Positions 37,870 to 46,630 are shown, numbered from the stretch's first letter. The stretch: 64,000 nucleotides of DNA from Sulfurimicrobium lacus (GCF_011764585.1 NZ_AP022853.1:1905501-1969500), one strand, 5' to 3'. Made by a program: numbers and translations. Notes: a model not told the origin generated them from the sequence alone.

Positions 37870-37944
37870 GCCCAACCTCGCTCCCTTCGGTCGCTGGGCG
37901 CTGCGCAATAAAGCGGCGCAGCGCCGGTTAGCTCTACGTTTGGG
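37870..37944 (+). other. attC site 3
   Basis: R'' GCCCAAC (37870-37876) and R' GTTTGGG (37938-37944) bracket a GC-rich hairpin (GGCGCTGCGC with GCGCAGCGCC). It shares the blocks CTCCCTTCGGTCGCTGGG and TTAGCTCTACGTT with attC4. Confidence 0.8.
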
Positions 37945-37953
37945 CTGTGCCTT

Positions 37954-38268
37954 ATGCGTAACGAGACTTCCAACTTGAAACGTTTCTTGGCCTTGCTTGT
38001 GTTTGCGCTATTCGTAGCTGTCTCAAGTTTTGCGCTGAACCAATTGTTTGGCGTTCCTTTTGAAGTTATGCAACTGGTGACTGCAATAGGTCTTGTGATT
38101 ATGCTTATATCATTTTTGATTTATGCAAAAGGTATTGGCGTCTTAAAGCCAAAGCGAATGACCTCCCAAGAACAACAGGATCGCATTAAACTATTGAGCG
38201 AACTCGATCAATTACAGGCCAATGATAGTCCAGCAAGTGGTAATAAACGTGAACGTTCGCGGCCCTAA
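37954..38268 (+). CDS. Two-helix membrane protein, cassette 4
   Basis: The 104-residue protein has two membrane helices (about residues 9-27 and 34-56: LALLVFALFVAVSSFAL and LVTAIGLVIMLISFLIYA) and a short charged cytoplasmic tail with MTSQEQQDRIKLLSELDQL. It begins 16 bp after the attC3 core, and its stop codon lies inside the R'' core of attC4, a hallmark of cassette genes. No family recognised. Confidence 0.6.
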   Translation: MRNETSNLKRFLALLVFALFVAVSSFALNQLFGVPFEVMQLVTAIGLVIMLISFLIYAKGIGVLKPKRMTSQEQQDRIKLLSELDQLQANDSPASGNKRERSRP

Positions 38269-38338
38269 CCCTGGCCAAGTTCACTCCCTCCGGTCGCTGG
38301 GACGCGCCTTCGGCGCGCCCCTTAGCTCCACGTTGAGC
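38263..38338 (+). other. attC site 4
   Basis: R'' CCCTAAC (38263-38269) and R' GTTGAGC (38332-38338) flank a strong hairpin GACGCGCC-TTCG-GCGCGCC. It shares CTCCCTCCGGTCGCTGGG and TTAGCTCCACGTT with attC3. Confidence 0.8.
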
Positions 38339-38371
38339 CTCATGAAAATTTCATCGTACGCCGGAGCGGTT

Positions 38372-39073
38372 ATGAAAAAATCGTATATTGCCAGTGTCGC
38401 GTTTTTGCTCATCTTCTGTGGCACTACGGTAGCCAGCGCTGAATCAACATTCACGTTTGAGTCAGTCGTAACGCTCGACGAAATGTCATCGCTGATTCGG
38501 GCGAAATTTCCACTTGGAACTTCACGCGCAAATGTAAGGCGCGTGTTTGTTGAAGAGGGGCGCGCAACACTAAAGGTTAAGGCTGATTATTCTAGTGTCG
38601 AGAAGTACATCTACGATATTGATTTATGCCATTACTACATTTGGCGCTGGAACATATCCGCTGACTACGACGCCAATAATAAATTGCGCCAAGCATATGT
38701 AAACGGAAACATTGTTTTTCCGAACGGCAAACCAATGAAGATTGTTTCAAAGATTGCGGAAACAGGGAAAAAGGCATCGATATATCGGGTGCAACGTCCT
38801 AGGCCAGAAGCATACAAGGGCGAGAGTTCACTGGGCTTTGTGCTCTTTGATCGCGACAGCGATCCGAAGACCACCGATGATCAAGCCCTCATTGGCGCCG
38901 GTCCTAGCCGAGCCGATCCAATGAATATGGGCAAACTAATCACCTATACAGACGTCGATCCATGGCGCTCTATTTTTGATTTCGATGCCGCTGACCGTAT
39001 CGTGCCTTATCAAAGTGGTTGCAATGAAGTCGATAGGCTAATGAAGACGCAGATGGGGGCACAGAGGCGATGA
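38372..39073 (+). CDS. Exported hypothetical protein, cassette 5
   Basis: The 233-residue protein has a signal peptide (MKKSYIASVAFLLIFCGTTV, cleavage near ASA-ES) and a secreted domain containing YIYDIDLCHYYIWRWN, GNIVFPNGKPM and LGFVLFDRDSDPKTTDDQALIGAG, with two cysteines. I choose ATG 38372 because GGAG lies six bases upstream; ATG 38342 is in frame. The gene starts shortly after the attC4 core and stops directly before the attC5 R'' core. No known family recognised; probably periplasmic. Confidence 0.65.
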   Translation: MKKSYIASVAFLLIFCGTTVASAESTFTFESVVTLDEMSSLIRAKFPLGTSRANVRRVFVEEGRATLKVKADYSSVEKYIYDIDLCHYYIWRWNISADYDANNKLRQAYVNGNIVFPNGKPMKIVSKIAETGKKASIYRVQRPRPEAYKGESSLGFVLFDRDSDPKTTDDQALIGAGPSRADPMNMGKLITYTDVDPWRSIFDFDAADRIVPYQSGCNEVDRLMKTQMGAQRR

Positions 39074-39074
39074 G

Positions 39075-39132
39075 GCCCAACCCATCCATCAACACGGACG
39101 CTGCGCGATGAAGCCGCCGGCGTCCGTTATGT
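39075..39132 (+). other. attC site 5
   Basis: R'' GCCCAAC (39075-39081) and R' GTTATGT (39126-39132) flank a hairpin GGACGCTGCGC...GCCGGCGTCC. R'' with its left flank is complementary to the start of cassette 5 (GTTGAGCCTCA) rather than to the adjacent R', as expected in an array. Confidence 0.72.
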
Positions 39133-39145
39133 CTTAGTATAGTCG

Positions 39146-39415
39146 ATGGAATTTTTCGATCATCCAAAAGTCTTGATCTTGGTTGGGATACTCAGCATCC
39201 CAATCTATGCGTCCTTGGCAAAGATGTTTTGGGGTGAAAAGTTTGAGTCGCTGGGGGACACAATCAAGTTTTTGTTCACGCCAGACCTTTACTCACTTTT
39301 TAGAGGGCGGTTCTGGGATGACTGGTATGCAACAACAAAATTTAACTTTTTCTTGTTTCTCTGTTTTGGATGGGCCGCAGCGATAACTGAGCTGCTGGCA
39401 AGACATGTGCTCTGA
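39146..39415 (+). CDS. Small membrane protein, cassette 6
   Basis: The 89-residue protein starts MEFFDHPKVLILVGILSIPI, with membrane helices near 9-25 and 68-85 and an aromatic-rich loop (LYSLFRGRFWDDWYATTKFNFF). It starts 14 bp after the attC5 core and stops three bases before the attC6 R'' core. No family recognised. Confidence 0.6.
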   Translation: MEFFDHPKVLILVGILSIPIYASLAKMFWGEKFESLGDTIKFLFTPDLYSLFRGRFWDDWYATTKFNFFLFLCFGWAAAITELLARHVL

Positions 39416-39417
39416 GA

Positions 39418-39477
39418 ACATAACCCTGCAATCAATCCGACCGGCCAAGCGGCCATCGGGTTATTTCCACGTTATGT
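39418..39477 (+). other. attC site 6 (array end)
   Basis: R'' ACATAAC (39418-39424) and R' GTTATGT (39471-39477) are perfect complements. The centre folds as CCGGCC-AAGC-GGCC. It is the last site before the opposing mscS-like gene. Confidence 0.8.
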
Positions 39478-39552
39478 GCGCTTCGCCGGAGTTTTGATTG
39501 CCAGAGCAGTCCGACTTGTTGACTTTTCTTGCGTGCCCTCTGCGATCTGTTA

Positions 39553-41073
39553 TCACAGACCGAAAAAACGCTTAACCATGCTCAGGATTTCCGAGTGTTG
39601 CTGCGCTTGGGAACGCTGGGCTTCGGCGAGATCGTCCTGCACGGAATGCAGCTCGGCCTGGCGCGCTACCAGCACCTGGGTGATTTCCTCCGCCATGGAG
39701 GGGCGTGAATGGATAATGCTTTCGAAGGACTTCTTGTCCAGCCGGTAGCATTCCACGTCGGTTTTGGCTGTCACCGTGGCGCTGCGCGGCGCGCCGGTCA
39801 TCATGCCCATTTCGCCGAAAAAGCTCGGCGCCTTGATGGAATTCAGGGTGCGTTTGCCGTTGGGTGTTTCCAGCACCACGTCGGTTTCGCCTTCGGTCAG
39901 GATGTAGAGCCAGTGCGCCACCGCACCTTGCGTGGTGATCGCGTCGCCCTTGGCGAAGGGTGCGAATTTCAGGCTTTCCGCCACGGCATGCAGTTCGCTC
40001 TCGCTGAATAGCCGGAACAGGTCGATTTTGCGCAGGGCGGCAATCCGCCGGTTGGTCTCGCGCGTATGCCGCGCCTGGTCCTGTTTTTCGCCTTCCTTGA
40101 TGACGTGCACGTTCTGCTCCGGTACCGGCAGCCTGATGCCGGCGCGCGCCAATGCGGTGTAGATATGGGTGCGCACGGCAGAATCCGTGGGGTCGTCGTT
40201 GGCGAGGTCGGTCAGCCAGTAGCGCACCGCGTAGCGCGCCGAGCTCTTGTCGAAATCCATCATGATGCAATTGGGCGCGGGCTGTTTGGCGACCAGCGGG
40301 ATGTCGGCGGCCTGGATGGCATTTTCAACGATATTGGTCACCCGCACCGGCGGGACGCTGTAGTCCACGTTGAACCACACCCAGCGTCGCCATTGTTCGG
40401 GCTGGCCCACGCGCTTGCCGAGCACGCTGAACTTGGTCTTCATCAGCACGCTGTTGGGGATGACCACCGTTTCCCAGTTGCGGGTCTCGATCGAGGTGGA
40501 GCGCCAGCGGATGTCCACCACCTTGCCGATGACGTCGTCCGCCTTGATCCAGTCGCCGATTTCGAAGGAGTTGTCGAGCTCCAGCGCCAGCCCGCCGAGG
40601 ATGTTGCCGAGCGTGTCCTGCATGGAGAAGGCGATGACCGCGGTGATGACGGCCGATGTCGTGACGATGCCGGATAGGTCCACGCCGGCGTAGCGCAGTC
40701 GCACCATGCCCCAGATGATGTAGGCGAGGATGACCAGCATGTCTTCGAGGATGCTGGGCGGCGTCAGGCGCACGAGGGGAAGCAGGATGCGGAAGACGAA
40801 CAGCCCGGAGAGCCGGATGACGGCCATGCCTTCGGCGACGATGAAGAGTTCGTGCAGGGCGGAGGCCGCGCCGGCGAATCCGAGATGATCGACAATGCCG
40901 CTGATGAACAGTCCGCCCAGGCAGGCGAAGAAGAAGCCGAGCGTGTTCGCAAGTGTGCGGCGCACGGCCGGTTTGAAGCGGTAGAGCAGCAGCGCCGCCA
41001 GCAACACGATGCCGATCAGGTAGGCGATATCCTGATGCCAGGCGAAAGCGGAAATCCGTTGCAGTTCGTTCAT
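39553..41073 (-). CDS. MscS-family mechanosensitive channel with cyclic-nucleotide-binding domain
   Basis: The 506-residue protein has four to five N-terminal membrane helices, an MscS pore and beta domain (SAVITAVIAFSMQDTLGNILGGLALEL, DWIKADDVIGKVVDIRWRST), and a C-terminal cNMP-binding domain (about 370-490: GDAITTQGAVAHWLYILTEGE, FFGEMGMMTGAPRSATVTA). Such channels gate on tension and may be tuned by a cyclic nucleotide. The PRSAT motif in the binding pocket has the conserved arginine. It faces the cassette array and is divergent from fluC (78 bp). Confidence 0.92.
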   Translation of the reverse strand: MNELQRISAFAWHQDIAYLIGIVLLAALLLYRFKPAVRRTLANTLGFFFACLGGLFISGIVDHLGFAGAASALHELFIVAEGMAVIRLSGLFVFRILLPLVRLTPPSILEDMLVILAYIIWGMVRLRYAGVDLSGIVTTSAVITAVIAFSMQDTLGNILGGLALELDNSFEIGDWIKADDVIGKVVDIRWRSTSIETRNWETVVIPNSVLMKTKFSVLGKRVGQPEQWRRWVWFNVDYSVPPVRVTNIVENAIQAADIPLVAKQPAPNCIMMDFDKSSARYAVRYWLTDLANDDPTDSAVRTHIYTALARAGIRLPVPEQNVHVIKEGEKQDQARHTRETNRRIAALRKIDLFRLFSESELHAVAESLKFAPFAKGDAITTQGAVAHWLYILTEGETDVVLETPNGKRTLNSIKAPSFFGEMGMMTGAPRSATVTAKTDVECYRLDKKSFESIIHSRPSMAEEITQVLVARQAELHSVQDDLAEAQRSQAQQHSEILSMVKRFFGL

Positions 41074-41151
41074 GCTGCAACTTTAGCAATAATCCTGACG
41101 CAATGGGAACTCCTGCTAAAATTGCGCAATCAATTTAAATCGGGATTGGCG

Positions 41152-41535
41152 ATGGGCTGGTACGGCTTGCTGGCAGTAGGTGTAGGCGCCGCGGTGGGGG
41201 CGTGGCTGCGCTGGTGGTTCGGGATGTTGCTCAACCCGCTTTTTCCGACCTTGCCGCTGGGCACGCTGGCAGCCAATTTGCTCGGCGGTTACCTGATGGG
41301 GGTGGCGATGGTGGTGTTCGCCGAACATCCAGGTCTCACGCCGGAATTGCGCCTGCTCATTGCGACTGGCTTCCTCGGCGGTTTGACCACCTTTTCGACT
41401 TTTTCCGGCGAGACGGTCACGCTCATGTTGCGCGCCCAGTATGCCTGGGCGGCCGGGATCATCGGCCTGCACGTGGCGGGTTCGCTGGCGATGACGCTAT
41501 TCGGCGTCTGGACCGTCAAGGCATTGAAAGGATAA
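41152..41535 (+). CDS. crcB: Fluoride-specific ion channel FluC/CrcB
   Basis: The 127-residue four-helix protein contains the family motifs GAAVGAWLRWWFG, GTLAANLLGGYLMG and GFLGGLTTFSTFSGET. It exports fluoride as a dual-topology dimer. The longer open frame upstream overlaps mscS on the opposite strand, so ATG 41152 is preferred. I see no convincing fluoride riboswitch in the 78-bp leader. It is followed by DUF190 after 3 bp, a frequent pairing. Confidence 0.93.
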   Translation: MGWYGLLAVGVGAAVGAWLRWWFGMLLNPLFPTLPLGTLAANLLGGYLMGVAMVVFAEHPGLTPELRLLIATGFLGGLTTFSTFSGETVTLMLRAQYAWAAGIIGLHVAGSLAMTLFGVWTVKALKG

Positions 41536-41538
41536 GAG

Positions 41539-41853
41539 ATGCTAGGTATTTGCCTGAAAATATACGTGAGCGAGGCGCGGCGCCAGGACGGCAAGCTGCT
41601 TTACGAGTGGCTGCTGGAACAGGCGAAGGCCCTGGGTATCAAGGGAGGCACGGTAATCCGTGCCATCGACGGGTATGGGCGCCACGGCAGGCTGCACGAA
41701 GAGACATTTTTCGAACTGGCGGGGGAGCTGCCGGTGGCAGTCGAGTTCCTGCTTGATGAAGCTCAGTGCGAAAGCTTGCTGGCGCTCCTCAGGGCGCGGA
41801 AACTGAAGCTGTTCTACGTCAAGATGGCAGCGGAGTTCGGGATCTCGCAATAG
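41539..41853 (+). CDS. DUF190 (PII-like) protein
   Basis: The 104-residue protein matches DUF190: LKIYVSEARRQDGKLLYEWLLEQAK, GGTVIRAIDGYGRHGRLHEE and LPVAVEFLLDEAQ. The family adopts a PII-like ferredoxin fold and is often encoded next to crcB, but its role is not established. It lies between crcB and a TauE/SafE gene with gaps of 3 and 2 bp, so the three are likely one operon. Confidence 0.88.
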   Translation: MLGICLKIYVSEARRQDGKLLYEWLLEQAKALGIKGGTVIRAIDGYGRHGRLHEETFFELAGELPVAVEFLLDEAQCESLLALLRARKLKLFYVKMAAEFGISQ

Positions 41854-41855
41854 AG

Positions 41856-42611
41856 ATGGGCTTTGTCGATCAGCTCGTACTTTTTATCGCGTCGTTCACC
41901 GCCAACTGGTTTTCCGCGCTGTCCGGGGGCGGCGCCGGCCTGATCCAGTTCCCCATGCTGATTTTTCTCGGCCTGCCGTTCGGCGTGGCGCTGGCGACCC
42001 ACAAGGTGGCGAGCGTCGCACTGGGATTGGGGGCGACCGTGCGCCACTTCAGGGAAAGCCACCTGGAACGGCGCTTTTCCCTGATCATCCTGGGTGCCGG
42101 CCTGCCCGGCGTGGTGCTGGGCGCGGGCACCATCCTCAAGATTCCGCCCAGTTACGCCCAGTTCGCCCTGGGTGTCTTGACCCTCGCTCTGGGCCTGTAT
42201 TCGGTGTTCAAACCCAGGCTGGGCATGGAGCATAGCCCGAGGAACCGCGAGGGCAGGGCGTTGCTCGGCGGCATGGTCGGGCTGTTCGTGGTCGGCTTCC
42301 TCAACGGTTCGATCACCTCCGGCACCGGCCTGTTCCTGACCATGTGGCTGATCCACCATTTCGGCCTCGATTACAAGCGTGCCGTGGCTTACACCCTGGT
42401 GCTGTGCGGTCTGGTATGGAACGGCACCGGTGCCCTGGTGCTGGGCCTGCTCGGCACCATCGCCTGGAGCTGGATGCCGGCCTTGCTGGCGGGTTCGCTG
42501 ATCGGCGGTTATCTCGGCAGCCATTATGCGCTTAAGAAAGGCAATCTGTGGATCAAGCGCGCTTTCGAAATCGTGACGATCCTCATCGGGCTCAAGCTGA
42601 TTATCGGCTAG
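41856..42611 (+). CDS. TauE/SafE family membrane transporter
   Basis: The 251-residue protein has about seven to eight membrane helices and the family signatures ALSGGGAGLIQFPML and FLNGSITSGTGLFLTMWLI. The family exports sulfite, sulfoacetate or related anions; the substrate here is unknown. ATG 41856 begins 2 bp after the DUF190 stop; the longer frame would overlap DUF190. Confidence 0.9.
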   Translation: MGFVDQLVLFIASFTANWFSALSGGGAGLIQFPMLIFLGLPFGVALATHKVASVALGLGATVRHFRESHLERRFSLIILGAGLPGVVLGAGTILKIPPSYAQFALGVLTLALGLYSVFKPRLGMEHSPRNREGRALLGGMVGLFVVGFLNGSITSGTGLFLTMWLIHHFGLDYKRAVAYTLVLCGLVWNGTGALVLGLLGTIAWSWMPALLAGSLIGGYLGSHYALKKGNLWIKRAFEIVTILIGLKLIIG

Positions 42612-42699
42612 GCCTGTGCTGGATTAACCGGGAATTTTCCGCCACAATGGCGACCTTTGGGCCTGCGGGTCCGGTTGTGAATTTTCAACGAGAAAAACC

Positions 42700-43860
42700 A
42701 TGAATCTGCACGAATATCAGGCGAAACAGTTGCTGCGCGACCAAGGCATTCCCACGCCGCGCGGCGTGGTGCTGGACAACGCAGGACAGGCCGAAATGGC
42801 GGCGACTCATCTGGGCGGCGACGCCTGGGTGGTCAAGGCGCAAATTCACGCCGGCGGCAGGGGCAAGGCAGGCGGGGTGCGCGTGGTGCGCAGCGTGGAC
42901 GACCTGATCCATGCGGTGAGCACTTTGCTCGGCAGTTGTCTGGTGACGTATCAGAATGCCCCCGACGGGCAGATGGTGACGCGCCTGCTGGTGGAGGAAA
43001 CCCTCGATATCGCGCGCGAGATTTACCTCAGCCTGACCGTGGACCGCGAATCGGAGCGCATCGTGCTGGTGGCTTCCGGCAGCGGCGGCATGGAAATCGA
43101 GGAAATCGCCCGCACCGATCCGGACAAGATTTTGCGCGAAGTGTGCGATCCGGTCTGGGGGCTGCAGGATTACCAGTGCCGCAACGTCGCTTTCGGCCTG
43201 GGGCTGGAAGGCGCGCAGATCGGCGCTTTTACCCGATTGGCCAAGGGCATCTACCAGATATTCATGCGCAACGACCTGTCCCTGGTGGAAATCAACCCGC
43301 TGGTGGTGACCTCAGCCGGCGAACTGGTGGCGCTGGACTGCAAGATCAGCGTGGATGACAACGCCCTCTACCGCCAGAAGGAACTGGCCGTGCTGCGCGA
43401 CCCGACCCAGGAAGACGCCAAGGAAGTGGCGGCGCGCGAGGCCGATCTCAATTACATCGCCCTCAACGGCAACATCGGCTGCATGGTGAACGGCGCCGGC
43501 CTGGCCATGGCGACCATGGACCTGATCAAGCTGCACGGCGGCCAACCGGCCAATTTCCTCGACGTGGGCGGCGGTGCGACGGCGGAGACGGTAGCGAAAG
43601 CGTTCAAGATCATCCTTTCCGACGCCAACGTCAAAGCCATCCTGGTCAATATCTTCGGCGGCATCATGCGCTGCGACATCATCGCCGAGGGCATCATCAC
43701 GGCGGTCAAGGAAGTGGGCGTCAAAGTGCCGGTGATCGTGCGCCTGGAAGGCACCAACGTCGAACTGGGACAGAAAATGCTGGCCGAAAGCGGGGTGGGG
43801 GTGATCTCCGCCGATGATCTGACCGATGCGGCCAAGCGCGCCGTGGCAGCGGTGGCGTAG
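42700..43860 (+). CDS. sucC: Succinyl-CoA synthetase, beta subunit
   Basis: The 386-residue subunit starts [12 protein letters not shown] and has the ATP-grasp domain ([17 protein letters not shown]) and the C-terminal [12 protein letters not shown] and [16 protein letters not shown]. With SucD it interconverts succinyl-CoA and succinate with substrate-level phosphorylation in the TCA cycle. sucD follows after 8 bp (GGAGAAAAC). Confidence 0.98.
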   Translation: MNLHEYQAKQLLRDQGIPTPRGVVLDNAGQAEMAATHLGGDAWVVKAQIHAGGRGKAGGVRVVRSVDDLIHAVSTLLGSCLVTYQNAPDGQMVTRLLVEETLDIAREIYLSLTVDRESERIVLVASGSGGMEIEEIARTDPDKILREVCDPVWGLQDYQCRNVAFGLGLEGAQIGAFTRLAKGIYQIFMRNDLSLVEINPLVVTSAGELVALDCKISVDDNALYRQKELAVLRDPTQEDAKEVAAREADLNYIALNGNIGCMVNGAGLAMATMDLIKLHGGQPANFLDVGGGATAETVAKAFKIILSDANVKAILVNIFGGIMRCDIIAEGIITAVKEVGVKVPVIVRLEGTNVELGQKMLAESGVGVISADDLTDAAKRAVAAVA

Positions 43861-43868
43861 GAGAAAAC

Positions 43869-44741
43869 ATGAGCATTCTGGTCAATAAAAACACCAAGGT
43901 CATCTGCCAGGGCTTCACCGGCAAGCAGGGCACTTTCCACTCCGAGCAGGCGATCGCCTACGGCACCAAAATGGTCGGCGGCGTGACGCCGGGCAAGGGC
44001 GGGCAAACCCATCTCAAGCTTCCGGTATTCAACACAGTGCGCGACGCAGTGAAGGAAACCGGCGCCGATGCCACCATGATCTACGTGCCGCCTGCCTTCG
44101 CGGCTGATTCCATCATGGAAGCGGCGGCGGCGGGGATAGCGGTGATCGTGTGCATCACCGAAGGCATTCCGGTGCTGGACATGATGAAGGTCAAGGCGGC
44201 GCTGCAGGATAGCCGGTCCGTGCTGATCGGGCCCAACTGCCCCGGCATCATCACCCCGGACGAGTGCAAGATCGGCATCATGCCCGGCTTCATCCACAAG
44301 AAGGGCAAGGTGGGCATCGTCTCCCGTTCCGGCACGCTCACCTACGAGGCCGTGTACCAGACCACCAAGGCCGGCCTGGGCCAGACCACCTGCGTCGGCA
44401 TCGGCGGCGACCCGATCAAGGGGCTGGATTTTATCGACTGCCTGAAAATGTTCCAGGACGACCCCGAGACCGAGGCCATCATCATGGTGGGCGAAATCGG
44501 CGGCACGCGCGAAGAGGCGGCGGCGGAATACATCAAGGCCCACGTCACCAAGCCGGTAGCCGGTTACATCGCCGGTCAGACCGCGCCCAAAGGCAAGCGC
44601 ATGGGCCATGCCGGGGCCATCATCGCGGGCGGCAGCGGTCTGGCTTCCGACAAGATCAAGGCGCTGGAGGCGGCCGGGGTAGTGGTGGCCGAATCGCCGG
44701 CGGGACTGGGCGAAGCCGTGCTGGAGGCAATGCGGAAATAA
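43869..44741 (+). CDS. sucD: Succinyl-CoA synthetase, alpha subunit
   Basis: The 290-residue subunit carries the CoA-binding [24 protein letters not shown] and the phosphohistidine His247 in [11 protein letters not shown]. It forms the heterotetramer with SucC. The pair is a two-gene operon followed by a GC-rich hairpin. Confidence 0.98.
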   Translation: MSILVNKNTKVICQGFTGKQGTFHSEQAIAYGTKMVGGVTPGKGGQTHLKLPVFNTVRDAVKETGADATMIYVPPAFAADSIMEAAAAGIAVIVCITEGIPVLDMMKVKAALQDSRSVLIGPNCPGIITPDECKIGIMPGFIHKKGKVGIVSRSGTLTYEAVYQTTKAGLGQTTCVGIGGDPIKGLDFIDCLKMFQDDPETEAIIMVGEIGGTREEAAAEYIKAHVTKPVAGYIAGQTAPKGKRMGHAGAIIAGGSGLASDKIKALEAAGVVVAESPAGLGEAVLEAMRK

Positions 44742-44754
44742 TCGCTTAACAACT

Positions 44755-44788
44755 CCGGACCTGCGGGAAGTCATTCCGGCAGGTCCGG
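44755..44788 (+). terminator. GC-rich hairpin after sucD
   Basis: CCGGACCTGC (44755-44764) pairs perfectly with GCAGGTCCGG (44779-44788), with an inner GGAA/TTCC. No T tract follows, so termination is uncertain. The rest of 44742-45060 holds nothing I can identify. Confidence 0.5.
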
Positions 44789-45060
44789 GGATACATCCTC
44801 ACGCCGGCGCATCGCGCTTGCGCTTGCCTGTTGCGCATCACCGCTGCATTTCCTGCCAGTGGTCATTTTCCCGTCATGCTTCATGTACGCCCTGTAATGG
44901 AAGCGCAGTGGGAAGTGTGTTTCAATAATTCCCATCGCTGCTACAAATTTCTTGCTTCTGCGGGCCACTTCCCGCTTTCCCCTTCGCGTAAAAGCTGCAA
45001 CCACATCGCGAACCAGTTGTCTCAAACAATTCCCGGATATTGCCAGAAGGAGATTCCATT

Positions 45061-45981
45061 ATGGATCGAGATACGCATTTCCTCAGTTTCTTTCATACCG
45101 TAAAGCATATTTTCAGCCATGCCGCCGTCACCCTGCTGGCCGTCGGCGTGGCTTTCTCCCTGCCGATGGCGGCCCAGTACATCCTGTATACCTGGTGGCC
45201 CCGGGTGGAAAGCAACTCGAAGTTACTGATGATTACCGAGATCAGCTTCGCCGCCGTGCTCGTCGCGCTGTTCAACCTGATTCTGGTTGCCAGGGCCGGG
45301 CGGCGCAGCCTCCGGATGAACCGCATCGCCTCGCTGGTGCACGTGCGCGAAGGAGATAGCTGGTTTTCGCGCTGGAGCGACCGCGATATGCGCAACAAGA
45401 TCCGCGGGGCTCGTGACGTGTCGGTGATGTCCGTTACCGGCTACGATACATTCGTGTCTGAAAAGCGCGACCTGCACCGCTTCATCGACGACAGCTACGA
45501 GCTCAGGGTGATGCTGATGAATCCATATGGCGCGGGAGCCAAGCGGCGGGTGCAATCGCTGGGCGAACTGGCGTCCATCGAAGACTACATGCGGGAAACC
45601 GAGGCCACGATCGAACGCCTGGCCAGTCTCGCGGCAGCTGGCAAGAAGGTCACGCTCAAATTCTATGAGGACCCCCCGTTTTGGAATCTGATCATAACGG
45701 GGGAATACGTATGGGTGCAGTATTGCCACGACGGCCACGAACTGAAGACCCAGCCGGAATACGTCTTCGCCCTGCGCAAGGACAGACCGGCGCAAGGGCT
45801 GTTCTCGCCTTTCTACGTGCATTTTCTCAACCAGTGGGATGACCCGCGCCACCCGGAATACAATTTCGCCAACAAGGAACTGGTCTACCGCAACGAAAAA
45901 GGCAATGAGGTGGGATGCATCCCCTACCCGCCGAAGAAGGAGCGGCGCGAGGAAACACGCCTCGTGATGGTGGCGAGCTAA
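45061..45981 (+). CDS. Inner-membrane protein of unknown function
   Basis: The 306-residue protein has two N-terminal membrane helices (about residues 17-39 and 50-72) and a large cytoplasmic domain with SVMSVTGYDTFVSEKRDLHRFIDD, LRVMLMNPYG and KVTLKFYEDPPFWNLIITGEYVWVQYCHDG. The pattern of a short strand-like LRVMLMNP followed by a binding loop recalls phospholipase-D-like or nucleotide-sensing domains, but I see no HKD motif. ATG 45061 is fixed by AGAAGGAG; the open frame extends to a TTG at 45040. Confidence 0.75.
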   Translation: MDRDTHFLSFFHTVKHIFSHAAVTLLAVGVAFSLPMAAQYILYTWWPRVESNSKLLMITEISFAAVLVALFNLILVARAGRRSLRMNRIASLVHVREGDSWFSRWSDRDMRNKIRGARDVSVMSVTGYDTFVSEKRDLHRFIDDSYELRVMLMNPYGAGAKRRVQSLGELASIEDYMRETEATIERLASLAAAGKKVTLKFYEDPPFWNLIITGEYVWVQYCHDGHELKTQPEYVFALRKDRPAQGLFSPFYVHFLNQWDDPRHPEYNFANKELVYRNEKGNEVGCIPYPPKKERREETRLVMVAS

Positions 45982-46006
45982 CGAGGTAGTTCCACAGCAG
46001 CCCCGT

Positions 46007-46234
46007 TCACATGCCGACCTTGTCCGCAGTGATGCCACGCTGGCAGACGTGCTCCAGCACTGCGTCGGAGCTTACGGCTTTCGGATTGTAGGTGATGGTC
46101 AGCATGTGCGGATGGCCTGGGCTGAAGCATGCCGATACCACGCCATCGAGTTTGTTGATCGACGATTCCAGACGCAAGCGCTCGTCCATGGGAAGTGCTG
46201 GATGCACATTGATGAGAAAGTCCACGAGGTCCAT
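46007..46234 (-). CDS. HMA-like small protein without metal cysteines
   Basis: The 75-residue protein reads MDLVDFLINVHPALPMDERLRLE and continues INKLDGVVSACFSPGHPHMLTITYNP, AVSSDAVLEHV. The beta-alpha-beta spacing and LDGVVSA...LTITYNP resemble heavy-metal-associated domains, but the usual CxxC is missing. It might sense or scaffold rather than bind copper. AGGAGAA precedes the ATG. Monocistronic. Confidence 0.7.
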   Translation of the reverse strand: MDLVDFLINVHPALPMDERLRLESSINKLDGVVSACFSPGHPHMLTITYNPKAVSSDAVLEHVCQRGITADKVGM

Positions 46235-46486
46235 GATCGTTCTCCTTGTACTTGGGTTTGCAGCCCTTTTTTGTTCCCTTGACGATTGAGCCTACGCTTG
46301 AGGGTGGCGCTCTTCAATTACGTAAAGCATGTAATTCCATATGGGTTGAGTACTTCACCCTGCCGTATCATTTAACTTCGGGCTGCTGCTGGATAGCTAC
46401 ATGCGCTTCCGCGCTTTTGCGAAACCGGATCATGGTTTTGTTGTCTTTGTTATTGGGAACTCAATGCTTATCAGGAGGAAAATGTC

Positions 46487-46618
46487 ATGGCTAATAGACT
46501 CAAGGCAAGATCCGGAAGGGATAGGCGCACTTTGAAGCTGGGTCCGCTTTCCGGTTGGATGGAGCGTCGCTGCTCCGTCGAACGGCGCAAGCCGCGTGCC
46601 CGTAACTACCTTTTCTGA
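46487..46618 (+). CDS. 43-residue arginine-rich protein
   Basis: ATG 46487, behind a perfect AGGAGG eight bases upstream, encodes MANRLKARSGRDRRTLKLG, then GWMERRCSVERRKPRARNYLF. It is strongly basic. The pattern RS-x-R-DRR...GW-x2-RR-x2-VERR-x-P recurs in the protein encoded at 46957-47199. Function unknown; a nucleic-acid-binding or inhibitory role is only speculation. Confidence 0.6.
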   Translation: MANRLKARSGRDRRTLKLGPLSGWMERRCSVERRKPRARNYLF

Positions 46619-46630
46619 AGCGGGTGTTCA

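Larger units (their letters stand above)
36013..39477 (+). mobile_element. Integron gene-cassette array without an integrase (CALIN-like)
   Basis: Six attC-like sites separate short plus-strand genes, each starting within about 10-40 bp of a GTT core. All genes face the same way and most stop codons touch the next attC. The R'' core at the 3' end of each intact cassette is complementary to the core at the 5' end of the same cassette, for example ACATAAC with GTTATGT in the last cassette and GGCCCAAC with GTTGAGCC in the previous one, which is expected for excisable circles. Base composition is visibly more AT-rich than the flanking zwf and mscS genes. No intI gene is present between zwf and the array or after it. 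Confidence 0.8.

Noticed and set aside
41074-41151. Fluoride riboswitch before crcB
   Set aside because: The leader is only 78 bp; a GGCGATGG string occurs at the start codon but no pseudoknot partner is visible.
44771-45025. 84-codon minus-strand frame between sucD and the membrane protein gene
   Set aside because: No ribosome-binding site, no recognisable motif and composition like non-coding DNA.
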